Counted from the first letter of the stretch, positions 13,544-20,409 are shown. The stretch: 22,024 bases of DNA from Candidatus Iainarchaeum andersonii SCGC AAA011-E11 (GCA_000402355.1 AQRS01000038.1:1-22024); one strand, 5' to 3'. Made by a program: numbers and translations. The notes: generated from the letters alone by a model not told the origin.

Positions 13544-15739
13544 ATGGCCAAGAAAGAGGAAATTGCAAGGCTTGCGGAAAAGCTGATGGGAAACCGCGAG
13601 AACATCAGGAACATCGGGATTGTCGCGCACATCGACCACGGCAAGACCACGCTTTCTGACAACCTCGTTGCGGCCTCGGGAATGATGAGCCAGGAGCTCG
13701 CGGGAAAGCAGCTCGTAATGGATTTTGAGGACCAGGAGCAGGAACGCGGAATAACAATCAACGCGGCAAACATCTCGCTTTTGTACAATAGCGGGGGAAA
13801 AGAGTACCTCGTGAATCTCATCGACACTCCCGGGCACGTTGATTTCGGCGGGGAAGTCATACGCGCAATGAGGGCTGTTGACGGCGTCGTTCTTGTTATT
13901 GATGCGGTTGAAGGCGTAATGCCGCAGACTGAAACCGTCATAAGGCAGGCGCTGCGCGAATACGTGAAGCCTGTTTTGTTCGTGAACAAGGTCGACAGAT
14001 TGATCAAGGAACTGCAGGTGAACGAGCAGCAGATGCAGGAAAGGTTTTTGAAGGTCATCACTCAGGTGAACGGCCTCATAAAGAAGAGCGTGCCGAAGGA
14101 GTTCGCCGATGAGTGGACCGTGAAGGTGCAGGACGGTTCGGTTACTTTCGGGAGCGCCTACAACAACTGGGCGGTTTCGGTTCCGAGAATGAAGGAAACC
14201 GGAATTTCCTTCAAGGACGTTTACGAATATTTGAAAAGCGGCCGCCAAAAGGAGCTCGCCGAGAAAAGCCATTTGAGCGACGCATTGTTCCAGATGGTCA
14301 TAACGCATTTGCCTAGCCCGCTCAAGGCACAGAAATACAGGATACCCGTTATCTGGAAAGGGGAACTGGAAAGCCCGATTGCGAAGTCAATGAGGGCGTG
14401 CGACCAGAGCGGGCCTTTCGCAATGATGGTTACCGATGTTTCCGTTGACAAGCATTCAGGGGACATTGCAACCGGAAGGGTTTACTCGGGAACCGTGAAG
14501 AAAGGAATGAAGGTGCGCCTTGTGGGTTTGCAGAAGGAAGCGCCCATACAAAAAGTCGGCCTGTTCATGGGCGCGGATTTCACGGATGTTGCCGAGGTTC
14601 CTGCGGGAAACATTGTTTCGCTCGTGGGAATGAAGGAAGTGTTTGCCGGGGAAACGATAACTGATGACCCGGAAATGAATTCATTTGAAAGCTTCATGAC
14701 CGAGGTCGAGCCCGTAATAACGATTTCGATTGAGGCAAAGAACACAAAGGATTTGCCGAAGCTCATCGAGACAATCAGGCAGGTTACAAAGGAAGACCCT
14801 AACGTCAAAGCCACTATAAACCAGGAGACAGGGGAACATTTGCTTTCCGGAATGGGCGAACTGCACCTTGAGATTATCCAGTACAGGATTGAGAAGCACC
14901 ACCATGTGCCGATACAGGTTTCGCCGCCGATTGTTGTTTACCACGAGACAATAAACAGTGGAAGCCGCTCTTTGGAATCGAAGAGCCCGAACAGGCACAA
15001 CAAACTGCTGATGAAGGTTCAGAAGCTGCCGAACGAGGTTCTTGAGAATCTTATTAAGAGCCACTTCGTGGGAAAGGTCAAGCCGAAGGACAAGGAGAAA
15101 GCCGCGATGTTCCAGGAAATGGGATTCGACAACGAAATATCCAAGAAAATCTGGGCGGTGCACAATAATTGTGTTTTGATTGATTCGACGCGCGGAATAG
15201 ATTCGCTGCACGAAATACGCGAACTCGTTATCCAGGGCTTCAATGATGCAATGGACGCGGGGCCGCTTTCAAAGGAAAAATGTTTCGGCATGGCCGTTTT
15301 CCTGGAGGATGCTTCTTTGCACGAGGACGCCATACACAGGGGACCGGCACAGATGCTTCCGACAGTAACGAGGGGAATTTTTGCATGCATGATGGATGCC
15401 GACCCGGTTCTTTATGAGCCTAAGCAGATGCTCACAATCAGCGTTCCGGAAGATTATTTGGGCGCGGTTTCAAAGGAGCTTGGTTCGAGAAGGACGCAGA
15501 TTACGGAAATGCGCCAGGAAGGGGACTCGAGCGTAATCATCGGCAAGGCGCCGGTAAAGGAACTCATTGGTTTTTCACAGAGCATCAGGAGTGCTACTCA
15601 GGGACGCGTTATTTGGACCGCGGAGTACGCGGGCTATGAATTGCTGCCGCGCGAACTGCAGAAGCAGACAATCCTTGAAATCAGGAAGAGAAAGGGCATG
15701 GACGGGGACGTGAAACCGGCTTCGTTCTGGCTCGAGTGA
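13544..15739 (+). CDS. fusA: Elongation factor 2 (EF-2)
   Basis: Translocase GTPase of the archaeal ribosome, 731 aa, normal for archaea. The G motifs are complete: AHIDHGKTT (P-loop, about 28-36), the switch I threonine in ERGITI, DTPGHVDF and VNKVDR. Domain IV holds LHEDAIHRGPAQ (about 593-604), in which H598 is the expected diphthamide residue with its neighbouring His and Asp kept, so the factor should be a substrate for diphthamide synthesis. The C-terminus ends KPASFWLE. The ATG at 13544 directly begins the typical MAKKEEIARLAEKLM. It is the last gene of the main cluster. In many archaea tuf follows at once, but here about 1.3 kb of other genes intervene. Confidence 0.97.
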   Translation: MAKKEEIARLAEKLMGNRENIRNIGIVAHIDHGKTTLSDNLVAASGMMSQELAGKQLVMDFEDQEQERGITINAANISLLYNSGGKEYLVNLIDTPGHVDFGGEVIRAMRAVDGVVLVIDAVEGVMPQTETVIRQALREYVKPVLFVNKVDRLIKELQVNEQQMQERFLKVITQVNGLIKKSVPKEFADEWTVKVQDGSVTFGSAYNNWAVSVPRMKETGISFKDVYEYLKSGRQKELAEKSHLSDALFQMVITHLPSPLKAQKYRIPVIWKGELESPIAKSMRACDQSGPFAMMVTDVSVDKHSGDIATGRVYSGTVKKGMKVRLVGLQKEAPIQKVGLFMGADFTDVAEVPAGNIVSLVGMKEVFAGETITDDPEMNSFESFMTEVEPVITISIEAKNTKDLPKLIETIRQVTKEDPNVKATINQETGEHLLSGMGELHLEIIQYRIEKHHHVPIQVSPPIVVYHETINSGSRSLESKSPNRHNKLLMKVQKLPNEVLENLIKSHFVGKVKPKDKEKAAMFQEMGFDNEISKKIWAVHNNCVLIDSTRGIDSLHEIRELVIQGFNDAMDAGPLSKEKCFGMAVFLEDASLHEDAIHRGPAQMLPTVTRGIFACMMDADPVLYEPKQMLTISVPEDYLGAVSKELGSRRTQITEMRQEGDSSVIIGKAPVKELIGFSQSIRSATQGRVIWTAEYAGYELLPRELQKQTILEIRKRKGMDGDVKPASFWLE

Positions 15740-15745
15740 ATAGAA

Positions 15746-16213
15746 TTAAACAAATTGCACTTTTACTTTTGGAAAATTGTTTTTGTAAAAGTTCCGCCTC
15801 AGTTCTCTTTCATGTTCGCCTAATTTCCCGTCCAATTTCACAAAAATGGTTTTGATTTGCCCAGGACGCACATGCCTTACTGTTCCGAACCCACCGAATT
15901 TGGCTTCGACTTTCGTTTTCATTTCTATAACATATTTGTCGCCGGCGGTTTCAGGAAAATTGCTTGCACGGCTGAATGCGAAAAAAAGCGGATTTTGAAC
16001 ACGGACTTTAGTCTCGTGGACCGCAACATTGCTATGTTCCACACTAGGGTTCGCATGGAAACCCGTTGATAAAATAGATTTCAACCTCAAAAATGGATCC
16101 GTGCTTGCAACCAGCCTATAGTCGGTAAATCCTATTCCATGGGTGGCAATACTTCGTTTCTGTCTTCTTTTCTGCCTTTGCATTATTTTCATTCGCCTCT
16201 GTTTGGGCTGCAT
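15746..16213 (-). CDS. Hypothetical protein between fusA and the RelBE module
   Basis: Not recognised. The product is 155 aa on the strand opposite to its neighbours, convergent with fusA (6-nt gap). The first 22 residues are extremely basic (MQPKQRRMKIMQRQKRRQKR). The middle has a polar beta-rich appearance (YRLVASTDPFLRLKSIL, then YVIEMKTKVEAKFGGFG). The end is VRHVRPGQIKTIFVKLDGKL followed by a charged tail. No transmembrane segment, signal peptide or catalytic motif is visible. The ATG at 16213 lies about 24 nt from an AT-rich TATA element (ATTAAATAATAT on the minus strand, 16231-16242); ATG codons 7 and 10 codons later are alternatives. Nucleic-acid binding by the N-terminus is a guess. 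Confidence 0.6.
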   Translation of the reverse strand: MQPKQRRMKIMQRQKRRQKRSIATHGIGFTDYRLVASTDPFLRLKSILSTGFHANPSVEHSNVAVHETKVRVQNPLFFAFSRASNFPETAGDKYVIEMKTKVEAKFGGFGTVRHVRPGQIKTIFVKLDGKLGEHERELRRNFYKNNFPKVKVQFV

Positions 16214-16418
16214 AATAAAATAACGCCTGCATATTATTTAATCTGCCACAACACCTAACCGATAAACCTGTTACCCGAAAACGTGACCGCGGCCATCAAA
16301 ATACAGAAAGGTCACGTGGCTGTGCCCAACGGGCGCTAAAACCATTGGCAATCAGAGATTTCGGGCTTGCCGGAAACCCTTTTATACTTTTTAATGCATT
16401 AGTATTTTGTGGTTTTGA
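16214..16418. promoter_or_regulatory. Divergent promoter region upstream of the RelBE pair
   Basis: A 205-bp gene-free stretch. On the minus strand it holds the TATA element of the 15746-16213 gene. It contains a perfect 8-bp inverted repeat ACGTGACC (16281-16288) / GGTCACGT (16310-16317) with a 21-nt loop. On the plus strand TTTTATACTTTTTAA (16380-16394) is the probable TATA region of the toxin-antitoxin pair. A perfect 10-bp palindrome TAATGCATTA (16392-16401) overlaps its downstream edge, a natural site for antitoxin autorepression. Confidence 0.45.
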
Positions 16419-16631
16419 ATGGTTAATGGCACTACTCAGGCGCTCCAAAAAAGCGCTATCAGGCAACTGACAAAAGAGGCCTCGAGGATAAGGGCTGATT
16501 TGCAGGAGTACATGGACGACCTGAAAATGTACTCCGACCCGGAGTTCTGGGAAGCCATTAACGAGGCAAACGAGAACAAGGGTAAAAAGTTTTCTTCAGT
16601 CAAAGAGTTTCTCGCAGAGCTGAAAAAATAA
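16419..16631 (+). CDS. Antitoxin of a RelBE/ParDE-type module
   Basis: The product is 70 aa, acidic in its C-terminal half, beginning MVNGTTQALQKSAIRQL. Residues about 10-40 are helical (IRQLTKEASRIRADLQEYMDDL) and the C-terminus FSSVKEFLAELKK resembles the toxin-wrapping tail of RelB-like proteins. The assignment rests mainly on context: its stop overlaps the ATG of a clear RelE-fold protein by one base (TAATG), the usual antitoxin-then-toxin order. A palindrome overlapping the promoter (16392-16401) suits autorepression. The DNA-binding fold cannot be assigned with certainty from sequence alone. Confidence 0.78.
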   Translation: MVNGTTQALQKSAIRQLTKEASRIRADLQEYMDDLKMYSDPEFWEAINEANENKGKKFSSVKEFLAELKK

Positions 16632-16879
16632 TGGCTCATGCTTATTTTCGCTCCGAGCGGTTCAAAAAAGAGTACAAAAAGCTTGACCCCCACCAGCAGG
16701 AAATGGTCGACAAAAAAATTCAAAAAATAGCCGGGCAACCGGAACTAGGAAAACCGCTTCGCACGCCGCTCCAGAACTTCAAAAGCGAGAGAATAGAAAA
16801 GCTCAGGATAATTTACTCCCTGGAAGGCAAGCTAGTAAAGTTCGCATGGATTGACGACAGGGGACACGCCTATGATTGA
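16631..16879 (+). CDS. RelE/ParE-family toxin
   Basis: The product is 82 aa with the plan of the RelE/ParE superfamily. An N-terminal strand and helix FRSERFKKEYKKLDPHQQE is followed by a second helix MVDKKIQKIAGQPELGKPLR. The beta-sheet core is SERIEKLRIIYSLEGKLVKFAW, and the end DDRGHAYD corresponds to the usual 'H(R)xxVY' finish. RelE members cleave mRNA on the ribosome while ParE members poison gyrase; the sequence does not clearly separate the two, though most archaeal members of this form are treated as RelE-like. Translation is coupled to the antitoxin by the TAATG overlap. The pair lies between fusA and tuf, inside an otherwise conserved translation cluster. Confidence 0.82.
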   Translation: MAHAYFRSERFKKEYKKLDPHQQEMVDKKIQKIAGQPELGKPLRTPLQNFKSERIEKLRIIYSLEGKLVKFAWIDDRGHAYD

Positions 16880-16964
16880 AGTTGAGGCATGGATGCAGAC
16901 GGACCACCTGCAACGCGGCTTAAAATTCAAGTTATATGGGCAGATCAAGGGTCTTTAGGGCATA

Positions 16965-16973
16965 TTTTATAAA
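16965..16973 (+). promoter_or_regulatory. tuf promoter (TATA box) and leader
   Basis: TTTTATAAA is a near-ideal archaeal TATA box. Transcription would start near 16996, giving a leader of about 60 nt that ends with a GGAGG ribosome site (17045-17049) before the tuf ATG. This differs from the leaderless genes elsewhere in the window and fits a highly expressed gene. Between the toxin stop (16879) and this box I see no gene. Confidence 0.65.
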
Positions 16974-17058
16974 CCTTTATTATTAGTAGTATGTAGCTGT
17001 AAAACGCCCAGATTTTGCGTAATTTTGGCATTTATGTTTGTTTTGGAGGTATGGAACA

Positions 17059-18327
17059 ATGGCAGAAAAACCACATATTAACCTGGTCTTTATCGGACAC
17101 GTCGATCACGGTAAGTCAACGACAGTCGGAAGGCTTTTGTACGATACCGGTGCTTTGCCGGAGCAGGAATACAGGAAGCTCAAGGCGGAAGCCGAGTCAA
17201 GGGGAAAGGGAACATTTGCATTCGCGTACGTCATGGACAACCTCAAGGAAGAGAGGGAAAGGGGAGTAACCATTGATGTTGCTTACAGGAAGTTCACGGG
17301 ACAGAAGAATCAATTCACGATAATTGACGCTCCGGGGCATCGTGATTTCGTAAAGAACATGATTACAGGAACCTCGCAGGCTGACGCGGCCGTTTTGGTT
17401 GTTGCGGCAAAAGAAGGGCCCCAGCCGCAGACAAAGGAACACGCGTTCCTCGCACAGGTCATGGGACTTAAGCAGCTGATTTTGGCAATTAACAAAATGG
17501 ATGAAGTCAAGTACGACGAGAAAAAGTTCAATGAAGTCCGCGATGAAATGAAGAAAATGCTTACAGGAATAGGCTACAAGGAAGACCAGGTCAAGTACGT
17601 TCCGATTTCCTCATGGGAAGGCGAGAATGTTGCAAAGACCTCGGGCAAAATGGCTTGGTACAAGGGGCCAACGCTTGTGCAGGCACTTGATGATTTGAAG
17701 GCGCCGGAAAAGCCGACCACAAAACCATTGAGGCTCCCGATACAGGATGTTTACAACATCAAGGGTGTTGGATGTGTTCCTGTCGGAAGGGTAGAGACAG
17801 GAGTTTTGAAGCCGAACGACAAGATTATTGTAATGCCTTCGGGAAAGACGGGCGAAGTGAAGAGCATTGAGGCCCATCACGAGCAATTGACGAAGGCGGA
17901 ACCGGGAGACAACATAGGCTTCAACGTGCGCGGCCTTGAAAAAAAGGATGTCGCAAGAGGAGACGTTGTCGGGCACATTAACAATCCGCCTACGGTTGCG
18001 GCTGAATTCACTGCACAAATCGTCGTGCTTTCACACCCAACTGCAATTCCTGTTGGTTATACTCCGGTGTTCCACATGCACACCGCGCAATTGAGCTGTA
18101 CGATTACGGAAATCCAGAAAAAGCTCGACCCAAAGACCGGCCAAGTGAAGGAAGAGAACCCGAAGTTCCTCAAGGCGGGCGACGCGGCAATCGTCAAGAT
18201 AAAGCCGCTCAAGCCTATTTGCATTGAGACCTACAAGGAATTCCCGCAGCTCGGAAGGTTCGCAATAAGGGACATGGGCACGACCGTTGCGGCAGGAATA
18301 GTTCTCTCCATAACGCCAAGGAAATGA
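17059..18327 (+). CDS. tuf: Elongation factor 1-alpha (EF-1A, EF-Tu homologue)
   Basis: GTPase that brings aminoacyl-tRNA to the ribosome. The product is 422 aa. GTP-binding motifs are present: GHVDHGKST (14-22), the switch I threonine in ERGVTID, DAPGHRDFVKNMITG and NKMD, with PISSWEGEN contributing the last guanine contact. Domains 2 and 3 follow, with LRLPIQDVYNIKGVG, VGRVETGVLK, HPTAIPVGYTPVFHMHTAQ and the C-terminal GRFAIRDMGTTVAAGIV. The ATG at 17059 has GGAGG nine bases upstream and directly begins MAEKPHINLVFIGH; an in-frame upstream extension of seven codons is in the leader. It is followed by a T-rich tract and then rps10. Confidence 0.97.
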   Translation: MAEKPHINLVFIGHVDHGKSTTVGRLLYDTGALPEQEYRKLKAEAESRGKGTFAFAYVMDNLKEERERGVTIDVAYRKFTGQKNQFTIIDAPGHRDFVKNMITGTSQADAAVLVVAAKEGPQPQTKEHAFLAQVMGLKQLILAINKMDEVKYDEKKFNEVRDEMKKMLTGIGYKEDQVKYVPISSWEGENVAKTSGKMAWYKGPTLVQALDDLKAPEKPTTKPLRLPIQDVYNIKGVGCVPVGRVETGVLKPNDKIIVMPSGKTGEVKSIEAHHEQLTKAEPGDNIGFNVRGLEKKDVARGDVVGHINNPPTVAAEFTAQIVVLSHPTAIPVGYTPVFHMHTAQLSCTITEIQKKLDPKTGQVKEENPKFLKAGDAAIVKIKPLKPICIETYKEFPQLGRFAIRDMGTTVAAGIVLSITPRK

Positions 18328-18344
18328 ATTTTTCCTCGGCGCAC

Positions 18345-18357
18345 TTTTCTTTTTTTT
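18345..18357 (+). terminator. T-rich tract after tuf
   Basis: TTTTCTTTTTTTT lies 18 nt after the tuf stop and resembles an archaeal T-tract terminator. Because rps10 begins only 11 nt later, it may be partial and lower rps10 relative to tuf. Confidence 0.45.
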
Positions 18358-18368
18358 AGGGATTCATT

Positions 18369-18686
18369 ATGCAGGTTGCAAGGATAAAGCTGAGTTCGCC
18401 GGATTACACGGTCCTCAATGAGGTTTGCTCAAAAATACATGAGGTCGCCGAAAGAACCGGCGCGAAGCACTCGGGCACAATTTATCTCCCGACAAAAAAA
18501 ATGAAAATACCCACAAGAAAAAGCCCGTGCGGCGGGGGCACGGAAAGCTACGAGAAGTGGCAGATGAGAATCCACAAAAGGCTGATTGATGTCAATACCG
18601 GCGACGAAACTACCTTGCGCAGGGTAATGCGCATCGAGGTGCCAGAAAACGTTCATTTGGAAATTGAATTGAAAGACAAGAACTGA
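18369..18686 (+). CDS. rps10: Ribosomal protein S10 (uS10)
   Basis: Small-subunit head protein of 105 aa. The archaeal pattern is clear: ARIKLSSPDYTVLNEVCSKI, KHSGTIYLPTKKMKIPTRKSPC (about 34-55), the long-loop segment ESYEKWQMRIHKRLIDV, and IEVPENVHLEIEL at the end. The standard tuf-rps10 order is kept. The ATG at 18369 is preceded by AGGGA at about 8 nt. It has no obvious promoter of its own, since the 41-nt gap from tuf is mainly a T-rich tract. Confidence 0.95.
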   Translation: MQVARIKLSSPDYTVLNEVCSKIHEVAERTGAKHSGTIYLPTKKMKIPTRKSPCGGGTESYEKWQMRIHKRLIDVNTGDETTLRRVMRIEVPENVHLEIELKDKN

Positions 18687-18756
18687 TTCTGAATTCCATA
18701 AATAGAAAAAACCAATTTATAGGAAAGCCCTGATTCTGTAATAACAATTCAATAAC

Positions 18757-18764
18757 AATAAATT
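18757..18764 (+). promoter_or_regulatory. TATA-like element of the orphan gene at 18787
   Basis: AATAAATT is centred about 26 nt before the ATG at 18787. A second AT element (CCAATTTATAGG, near 18711-18722) further upstream would give a leader of about 40 nt. The 100-nt gap between rps10 and this gene contains nothing else recognisable. Confidence 0.35.
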
Positions 18765-18786
18765 CTCCAAACGCGTTTTGTTTTGC

Positions 18787-19125
18787 ATGCGAAAGATGAT
18801 GGGCGGAATCAGGCGCGCTGGCAGAGTAATTGCCGGCGCTGGAAAAAGGCTCGCGCCTCAAAGAAGGAATGTTTTCTCCGTTGCGCTGCAGAGCCAGATT
18901 GAAAGGCGCGGGTCAATGGCCAACATACAGCATTTTGAGGACGCGCATGTTTTGAGGGAAAAGGCCGGATTGATGAAGGCAAAAGTCGGCACCTGCAAAC
19001 CGATATACGATGTCGGGCCGTTTGGAACTGTGTTTTATGTCAGGACAAGAAAAGGCGTGATGCCTGTCGTTGATGCGCTGGGAAGGCGCATGATAAGGAT
19101 TAACCAGGTAAGGGAAATCGAATAA
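18787..19125 (+). CDS. Hypothetical basic protein
   Basis: Not recognised. The product is 112 aa from the ATG at 18787; a TTG at 18778 would add three. The N-terminal third is basic and Gly-rich (MRKMMGGIRRAGRVIAGAGK, residues 1-20). A polar linker follows (NIQHFEDAHVLREKAGLMKA, about 46-65). The C-terminal part looks like a small beta domain (KPIYDVGPFGTVFYVRTRK, VMPVVDALGRRMIRINQV). No membrane helix or metal site is seen. Its position between rps10 and archease and its charge would suit an RNA-associated protein, but that is inference. Coding is supported by codon use like that of the neighbours and by the upstream AT element. Confidence 0.6.
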   Translation: MRKMMGGIRRAGRVIAGAGKRLAPQRRNVFSVALQSQIERRGSMANIQHFEDAHVLREKAGLMKAKVGTCKPIYDVGPFGTVFYVRTRKGVMPVVDALGRRMIRINQVREIE

Positions 19126-19132
19126 AGTAAAC

Positions 19133-19141
19133 TCTTTTAAC
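19133..19141 (+). promoter_or_regulatory. TATA box of the archease gene
   Basis: TCTTTTAAC is centred about 27 nt upstream of the archease ATG at 19165, predicting a leaderless transcript separate from the preceding orphan gene. Confidence 0.45.
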
Positions 19142-19164
19142 CGCTTCAATCCAAAAACACTTGT

Positions 19165-19584
19165 ATGCCGTACAAATTTCTTGAGAATATCGCAATCGCG
19201 GACATAGCTTTTGAAGCCGAGGCAAAGACGCTTGAGGGTTTGTTCGCGGAATGCGGAAAGGCCATGGCGGAGACAATGGCCGACACGGCCAAAATACATT
19301 TGAGGGAAAAAAAGGAAATAAGCGCCGAGGGCAAAACCAACGAAGAGCTTTTGTACAATTTTCTGTCGGAACTGGTTTACGTGAAGGATGTTGACTCGCT
19401 GATTTTCAGGAAGTTCGAAGTGAAAATCGCGGACGGAAAAGCGGTTGCGAAATGCGAAGGCGACTTGCTGGAAAAAATCGGCGCGGGAAACCTGCGCAAT
19501 GATATCAAGGCAATCACGATGCATTTGTTCAAAATCGAGCAGAAAAAGGATGCGTGGAAGGCGACGGTGGTTGTCGACATATAG
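19165..19584 (+). CDS. Archease, activator of the RNA ligase RtcB
   Basis: Small protein that promotes guanylation and multiple turnover of RtcB and broadens its nucleotide use in tRNA splicing. The 139-aa product has the family plan: ADIAFEAEAKTLEGLFAECG at the N-terminus, EGKTNEELLYNFLSELVYVKDVDSLIFRKFEV in two adjoining blocks (about 55-86), DIKAITMH (about 112-119) and the final WKATVVVDI. The metal-binding Asp of the usual HTADI motif (D13) and the C-terminal Asp (D138) are kept, but the conserved His-Thr before D13 is replaced (IAIADI). The partner rtcB lies 1.75 kb downstream. The genes between are a VapBC module, a leftover archease 3' end and a homing endonuclease, an arrangement that looks like an insertion into an archease-rtcB pair. 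Confidence 0.9.
   Translation: MPYKFLENIAIADIAFEAEAKTLEGLFAECGKAMAETMADTAKIHLREKKEISAEGKTNEELLYNFLSELVYVKDVDSLIFRKFEVKIADGKAVAKCEGDLLEKIGAGNLRNDIKAITMHLFKIEQKKDAWKATVVVDI
19555..19584 (+). repeat. Archease 3' end, upstream copy of a 30-bp degenerate direct repeat
   Basis: Codons for WKATVVVDI and stop at the end of the intact archease gene. The partner copy is at 20380-20409, offset by exactly 825 bp, and agrees at 22 of 30 bases. Seven of the eight differences are at third codon positions; the eighth changes the first base of the Trp codon. Confidence 0.75.
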
Positions 19585-19591
19585 CGGAACA

Positions 19592-19605
19592 TTGCCTCAA
19601 GGCAA
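19592..19605 (+). terminator. Short hairpin after archease
   Basis: TTGCC-TCAA-GGCAA, eight bases after the archease stop, can form a 5-bp stem. It lacks a following T-tract, so a terminator role is uncertain; it could also be an edge feature of the inserted vapBC segment. Confidence 0.25.
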
Positions 19606-19618
19606 CAGCAAAGATATA

Positions 19619-19648
19619 TTTATATAAGTTTAAATGTACTTATATAAA
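19619..19648 (+). promoter_or_regulatory. vapBC promoter with overlapping palindromic operator
   Basis: A perfect 11-bp inverted repeat, TTTATATAAGT (19619-19629) and ACTTATATAAA (19638-19648), with an 8-nt centre. The first arm is a good TATA box, placing the start of transcription at about 19649, right after the second arm. A GGTGA ribosome site (19651-19655) follows before the vapB ATG at 19660. Binding of the VapB dimer, or the VapBC complex, here would block TBP and polymerase, the usual autorepression layout. Confidence 0.65.
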
Positions 19649-19659
19649 TAGGTGATTTT

Positions 19660-19899
19660 ATGGGAATCGTGACCGTGAGTTTCGAAAAAGAGGACGAGGA
19701 CAGGCTCAGGAGGCTTGCCCACGAAAAATATGGGGGCAAGAAGGGCGCCCTTTCAAAGGTGTTGAGTGAGGGGCTCCGCAGACTCGATGAGGAATCAGAG
19801 AAGGAGAACGCGAGGCAGAGTCTCCTCAAAAGGCTTGAGAAGGGCTTTGACATGGGAAAATTCACTTTCAAGGAAAGGGCAGAGCTGTATGAAAGATAG
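19660..19899 (+). CDS. vapB: VapB-type antitoxin
   Basis: The product is 79 aa. The first half, MGIVTVSFEKEDEDRLRRLA then KYGGKKGALSKVLSEGLRRL, matches a common archaeal VapB form with a strand followed by two helices (ribbon-helix-helix-like). This is the DNA-binding dimerisation part. The second half (about 44-79) is charged and likely wraps the toxin, ending FTFKERAELYER. A GGTGA site lies 4 nt before the ATG. The gene overlaps vapC by 11 bp, giving tight coupling. A strong palindrome in its promoter supports autoregulation. Confidence 0.85.
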   Translation: MGIVTVSFEKEDEDRLRRLAHEKYGGKKGALSKVLSEGLRRLDEESEKENARQSLLKRLEKGFDMGKFTFKERAELYER

Positions 19900-20311
19900 G
19901 TTTCTCATTGACTCAAACGTGCTGGTGTACGCATTTGATGAGGCCGAAAAGCACAAAAAAGAAAGGGCGAGGGAACTCCTCAAGCGCGCGGTTAATGAAG
20001 GCGGGTGCTGCCTGAGCGCCCAGAACCTGTCGGAATTCCATTCGGTTGTCACGGGGAATATTGAGCGGAAAATAAGCCCGGAAAAATCCCTCGAAATCAT
20101 AACGGATTTTGGCAGGAATTTTAGCATATTCAACTACGGCGGGAACACCGTGATTGAAGCAATAAACACGCAGCTGATTTACAAGGCCCCATATTGGGAT
20201 GCACTGATTGCAGCCACAATGAAGGAGAACGGCGTGAAAATCATTTACACCGAGGACGAGAAGGGCTTCAAAAACATGCCGTGGTTGACAGTCATCAACC
20301 CATTCAAGTGA
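19889..20311 (+). CDS. vapC: VapC toxin, PIN-domain ribonuclease
   Basis: The 140-aa PIN-domain protein keeps all four acidic active-site positions: D8 in IDSNVLVYAFD, E49 in NLSEFHSVV, D104 in YWDALIAATM, and D123 in the IIYTEDEKGF turn. VapC toxins cut tRNA or rRNA and stop translation; the target cannot be read from sequence. The ATG at 19889 begins directly with the first PIN strand and overlaps the antitoxin end by 11 bp. A longer frame from 19766 would only duplicate antitoxin sequence in another frame. The gene ends 69 bp before the leftover archease 3' copy, so vapBC occupies the whole segment between the two archease ends. Confidence 0.93.
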   Translation: MKDRFLIDSNVLVYAFDEAEKHKKERARELLKRAVNEGGCCLSAQNLSEFHSVVTGNIERKISPEKSLEIITDFGRNFSIFNYGGNTVIEAINTQLIYKAPYWDALIAATMKENGVKIIYTEDEKGFKNMPWLTVINPFK

Positions 20312-20340
20312 AATCCGTAAGTGAATTTTTATGAACCTGA

Positions 20341-20409
20341 ATACGAAAATGGAAGTCAATGCGGTATCAAAAAACATTTGGGAAAGCTACTGTGGTTGTG
20401 GATATTTAG
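20341..20409 (+). pseudogene. Remnant of a second archease gene (C-terminal end)
   Basis: The frame reads ...RYQKTFGKATVVVDI and a TAG stop (20407-20409). Its last eight residues and stop equal those of the intact archease (KATVVVDI), and a Q-K pair a few residues earlier may also correspond. Within those eight codons and the stop (27 bp), all seven base differences are at third codon positions. The two copies therefore diverged while both encoded the same protein end. The frame is closed by a TGA at 20338-20340 and has no start, so only the 3' tip survives. Similarity before residue K(T)F is weak. It overlaps by two bases the stop of the minus-strand homing endonuclease gene. Confidence 0.75.
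20380..20409 (+). repeat. Archease 3' end, downstream copy of the 30-bp degenerate direct repeat
   Basis: Partner of 19555-19584. The two copies bracket vapBC. Confidence 0.75.

Noticed and set aside
17015..17269. Plus-strand open frame overlapping the start of tuf
   Set aside because: Out-of-frame shadow of the certain tuf coding sequence.
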